This document shows, piece by piece, positions 62,390 to 64,000 of a DNA stretch of 64,000 bases. The translations under genes were made by a program, and so were the position numbers. The notes under the pieces were generated by a model, which made no database searches, was not told the origin of the DNA, and worked only from the letters and a program-made list of their open reading frames with translations. Where the stretch lies: contig DCUY01000104.1 in the NCBI GenBank assembly GCA_002327905.1, positions 1 through 64,000 on the forward strand, in the 5' to 3' direction. Each line of letters begins with the position of its first letter. The first letter of the stretch is position 1. Source of the DNA: Caldifarciminota bacterium UBA2202 (GTDB lineage Bacteria > Hydrothermota > 32-111).

Positions 62390-63206
62390 AATGTATGACC
62401 TGAAAAAGGCATCGTATATAAAAATAGGATGCAAGGCAAAAAACTTTATTGAAGTTTACAATGAAGATGACCTTAAAGAGGCAGTAAGCATGAATAATCC
62501 GAAAATCCTCGGAGGAATGTCAAATGTTCTCTTCGCAGGAGATTCTTATGAAAATACATTCATTTCACTGCAGGGCGAATTTAAGGAGATTGAGAGAATC
62601 AGCGACACTGATGTCAGGGCGGGAGCAGGAGTAATGCTCTCCTCTCTTCTCTCGTTTCTCGCGGAAAACGGACTCTCCGGACTTGAGGAATTGAGCGGCA
62701 TTCCGGGCTCTTTAGGCGGAATGCTTTTTATGAATGCCGGCGCAAACGGAGTCTCAATTTCAGACCTGCTTGTAAGCTTTGACACTCTTGAGAATAAGAA
62801 TTTGAAAAAGGATGAATGCGTTTTTTCATACAGGCATTCTTCAATAAAGGAGCCTGTTGAATTCGTCACTCTCCGCCTTAAAAAAGATTCCAAGGAGAAT
62901 ATAAAGAATAAAATGTCCGATATTATAAATAAAAGAAAGATGACTCAGCCTTATGACACTCTCTCTTTGGGATGCGTCTTTAAGAATCCTGCTTTTGAAA
63001 TTCCGGCTTGGAAGCTGATAGATTCTGTGGGAATGCGTTCAAAATGCGTAAATGATGTCTGTGTCTCTGAAAAACATTCCAATTTTATAATAAACAAAGG
63101 AGACGGGAAAGCGTCGGATTTTCTCTCCCTGTCAGAAGAGATTGTGAAACTCGTGTGGGAGAATTATAATGTGAAACTGGAGTATGAAATTGAGATACTA
63201 TTCTAA
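62376..63206 (+). CDS. murB: UDP-N-acetylenolpyruvoylglucosamine reductase
   Basis: The FAD enzyme that completes UDP-MurNAc. The FAD-binding part has GGMSNVLF and LEELSGIPGSLGGMLFMNAGANG; FSYRHSS carries the conserved Tyr-Arg; LSLGCVFKNP is the proton-donor block. Here the usual serine of GSxFKNP is cysteine. The final acidic residue of the active site lies in VKLEYEIEIL. At 276 residues it is a short type II-like form. Confidence 0.92.
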   Translation: MKKYEMYDLKKASYIKIGCKAKNFIEVYNEDDLKEAVSMNNPKILGGMSNVLFAGDSYENTFISLQGEFKEIERISDTDVRAGAGVMLSSLLSFLAENGLSGLEELSGIPGSLGGMLFMNAGANGVSISDLLVSFDTLENKNLKKDECVFSYRHSSIKEPVEFVTLRLKKDSKENIKNKMSDIINKRKMTQPYDTLSLGCVFKNPAFEIPAWKLIDSVGMRSKCVNDVCVSEKHSNFIINKGDGKASDFLSLSEEIVKLVWENYNVKLEYEIEILF

Positions 63207-63921
63207 CAAAGGCGACCGTTTGTACAGACATTACACTCTTCAGAAGAAGAAAAAAAAGAATTTCATGAACAAGCTTCCTCAGGCAACCCTCAGAATAATG
63301 CTTTTGATTTTAATAGTGTCTTTGTCCGCATTTGCCGTTAATTATTTTTTGAAGACGGGCAGTATGTTCGCAGTCAAAACAATCAAAATCGTAGTAGCTA
63401 ATGAGAAATCCTCTGTTGAACAAAACTCTCTTGATGCATTTAAGGGAGTCAATCTTAATACTCTCAAAAAAAGCGACATAGCGGAGTTCTATAACAATAA
63501 AAACAGCGAATATGGAGTGAGAAGCATACAGAAGATTCTGCCTTCCGCATTGAAAGTGGTCTTATACAGAAGATTTCCCATTTTCCTCGTCAATAATGAA
63601 TGGGTGGTCAATAATGACCTGTCGATATTTCCTTACACTGAAAAATGCGTCAATTATATACCTCTCACTGTAAATGAAAGCGAATTGAAATCCATATTCG
63701 ACATACCGGGGCTTCCGACAATTCACAAGCAGATAATAAAAGAGAGGGATTTAATCAGATCAATGGCATTCGAAGGTTCGAATATATATTTGAGGATGAA
63801 GAACGGAAAGCTGATAGTGATATCTGCCGGACAGTCTCTCCCCTCTCTCAAGGATGCTTCGGCATCTGATTTCAAAGTTTTGGATTTCAGATTTAATAAT
63901 GCAATATATGTAAAAAAATAA
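63184..63921 (+). CDS. ftsQ: FtsQ/DivIB division protein
   Basis: A bitopic protein: a basic cytoplasmic end with a lysine run (TLQKKKKKNFMN), one helix (IMLLILIVSLSAFAVNYFL) and a periplasmic POTRA-like domain (VKTIKIVVANEK...) followed by a beta domain. It recruits FtsL/FtsB and FtsI. Sequence is weakly conserved; position between murB and ftsA is decisive. Overlaps murB by 23 bases. Confidence 0.85.
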   Translation: MKLRYYSNKGDRLYRHYTLQKKKKKNFMNKLPQATLRIMLLILIVSLSAFAVNYFLKTGSMFAVKTIKIVVANEKSSVEQNSLDAFKGVNLNTLKKSDIAEFYNNKNSEYGVRSIQKILPSALKVVLYRRFPIFLVNNEWVVNNDLSIFPYTEKCVNYIPLTVNESELKSIFDIPGLPTIHKQIIKERDLIRSMAFEGSNIYLRMKNGKLIVISAGQSLPSLKDASASDFKVLDFRFNNAIYVKK

Positions 63922-63935
63922 AAAAGTGAGGTTTT

Positions 63936-64000
63936 ATGGACATTACGGTTCTGGACATAGGAACATCGAGCGTTAAGACTCTGATGGCTTCCTTGGATGA
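63936..64000 (+). CDS. ftsA: FtsA, N-terminal fragment (cut by window edge)
   Basis: ATG at 63936 with GTGAGG upstream reads MDITVLDIGTSSVKTLMASL, the phosphate-1 loop of actin-like FtsA proteins (DIGTSSVK). The rest is outside the window. It lies 14 bases after ftsQ, as in standard dcw clusters. Confidence 0.8.
   Translation, partial: MDITVLDIGTSSVKTLMASLD

Overview
The window is AT-rich bacterial chromosome from a diderm with meso-diaminopimelate peptidoglycan. It has type IX secretion-style C-terminal sorting domains, a Wzc-like tyrosine kinase, a DUF3467 protein, a roadblock/LC7 protein and a bacterial endonuclease Q homologue. That mix suggests an uncultivated lineage in or near the FCB group (for example WOR-3, TA06 or Cloacimonadota-like). 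This is inference; no rRNA is present to settle it. Strong promoters of the form TTGACA-16/17-TATAAT are readable in many places, and several lie so close to the ATG that the transcript should be leaderless.

Layout. 1-1.2 kb: left part of a secreted-protein gene (minus strand) broken by a (CT)15 tract. 1.5-3.3 kb: a neuB-type sialic/nonulosonic acid synthase, convergent with a DUF559 nuclease-like gene. 3.4-23.3 kb: one unbroken minus-strand run of overlapping genes. From upstream to downstream it holds two metallo-beta-lactamase-fold proteins, a XerC-type recombinase, a 1425-residue coiled-coil protein, a neuA-type CMP-sugar synthetase, nucleotide-sugar dehydrogenases, a BY-kinase, an epimerase/decarboxylase, an oxidoreductase, an aminotransferase, a PglF/CapD-type dehydratase, and a carbamoyltransferase-SxtJ-DUF5989 triad. 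23.5-30 kb: two large secreted proteins with type IX-like sorting domains, the second with a C14 tract near its start, and a GT-C type membrane protein. 30-35.1 kb: M29 aminopeptidase, DUF3467, ComEC, roadblock, DnaJ/TPR and a GT4 glycosyltransferase.

35.1-44.9 kb is an accessory, defence-like island. It holds a type II restriction-modification locus (controller, two methyltransferases, a small unknown protein and a frameshifted endonuclease), fragments of three insertion sequences, a DUF5131/TcmP pair, and an operon joining a voltage-sensor K+ channel, an HsdR-N type nuclease domain and a small secreted/anchored protein. 44.9-50 kb is housekeeping: HIT, EndoQ, methyltransferase, HD, DusB and an M23 peptidase. 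50.1-64 kb is a complete division and cell-wall (dcw) cluster from mraZ to ftsA, with a tandem MraZ operator and an inserted STAS-like gene.

The most striking signal is a pair of simple-sequence tracts, (CT)15 and C14. Each sits a few codons after the ribosome-site-backed ATG and just before the signal segment of a secreted protein, and both are out of frame as written. They look like slipped-strand ON/OFF switches for surface proteins. A second candidate is the channel/HsdR-N/anchored-protein operon.
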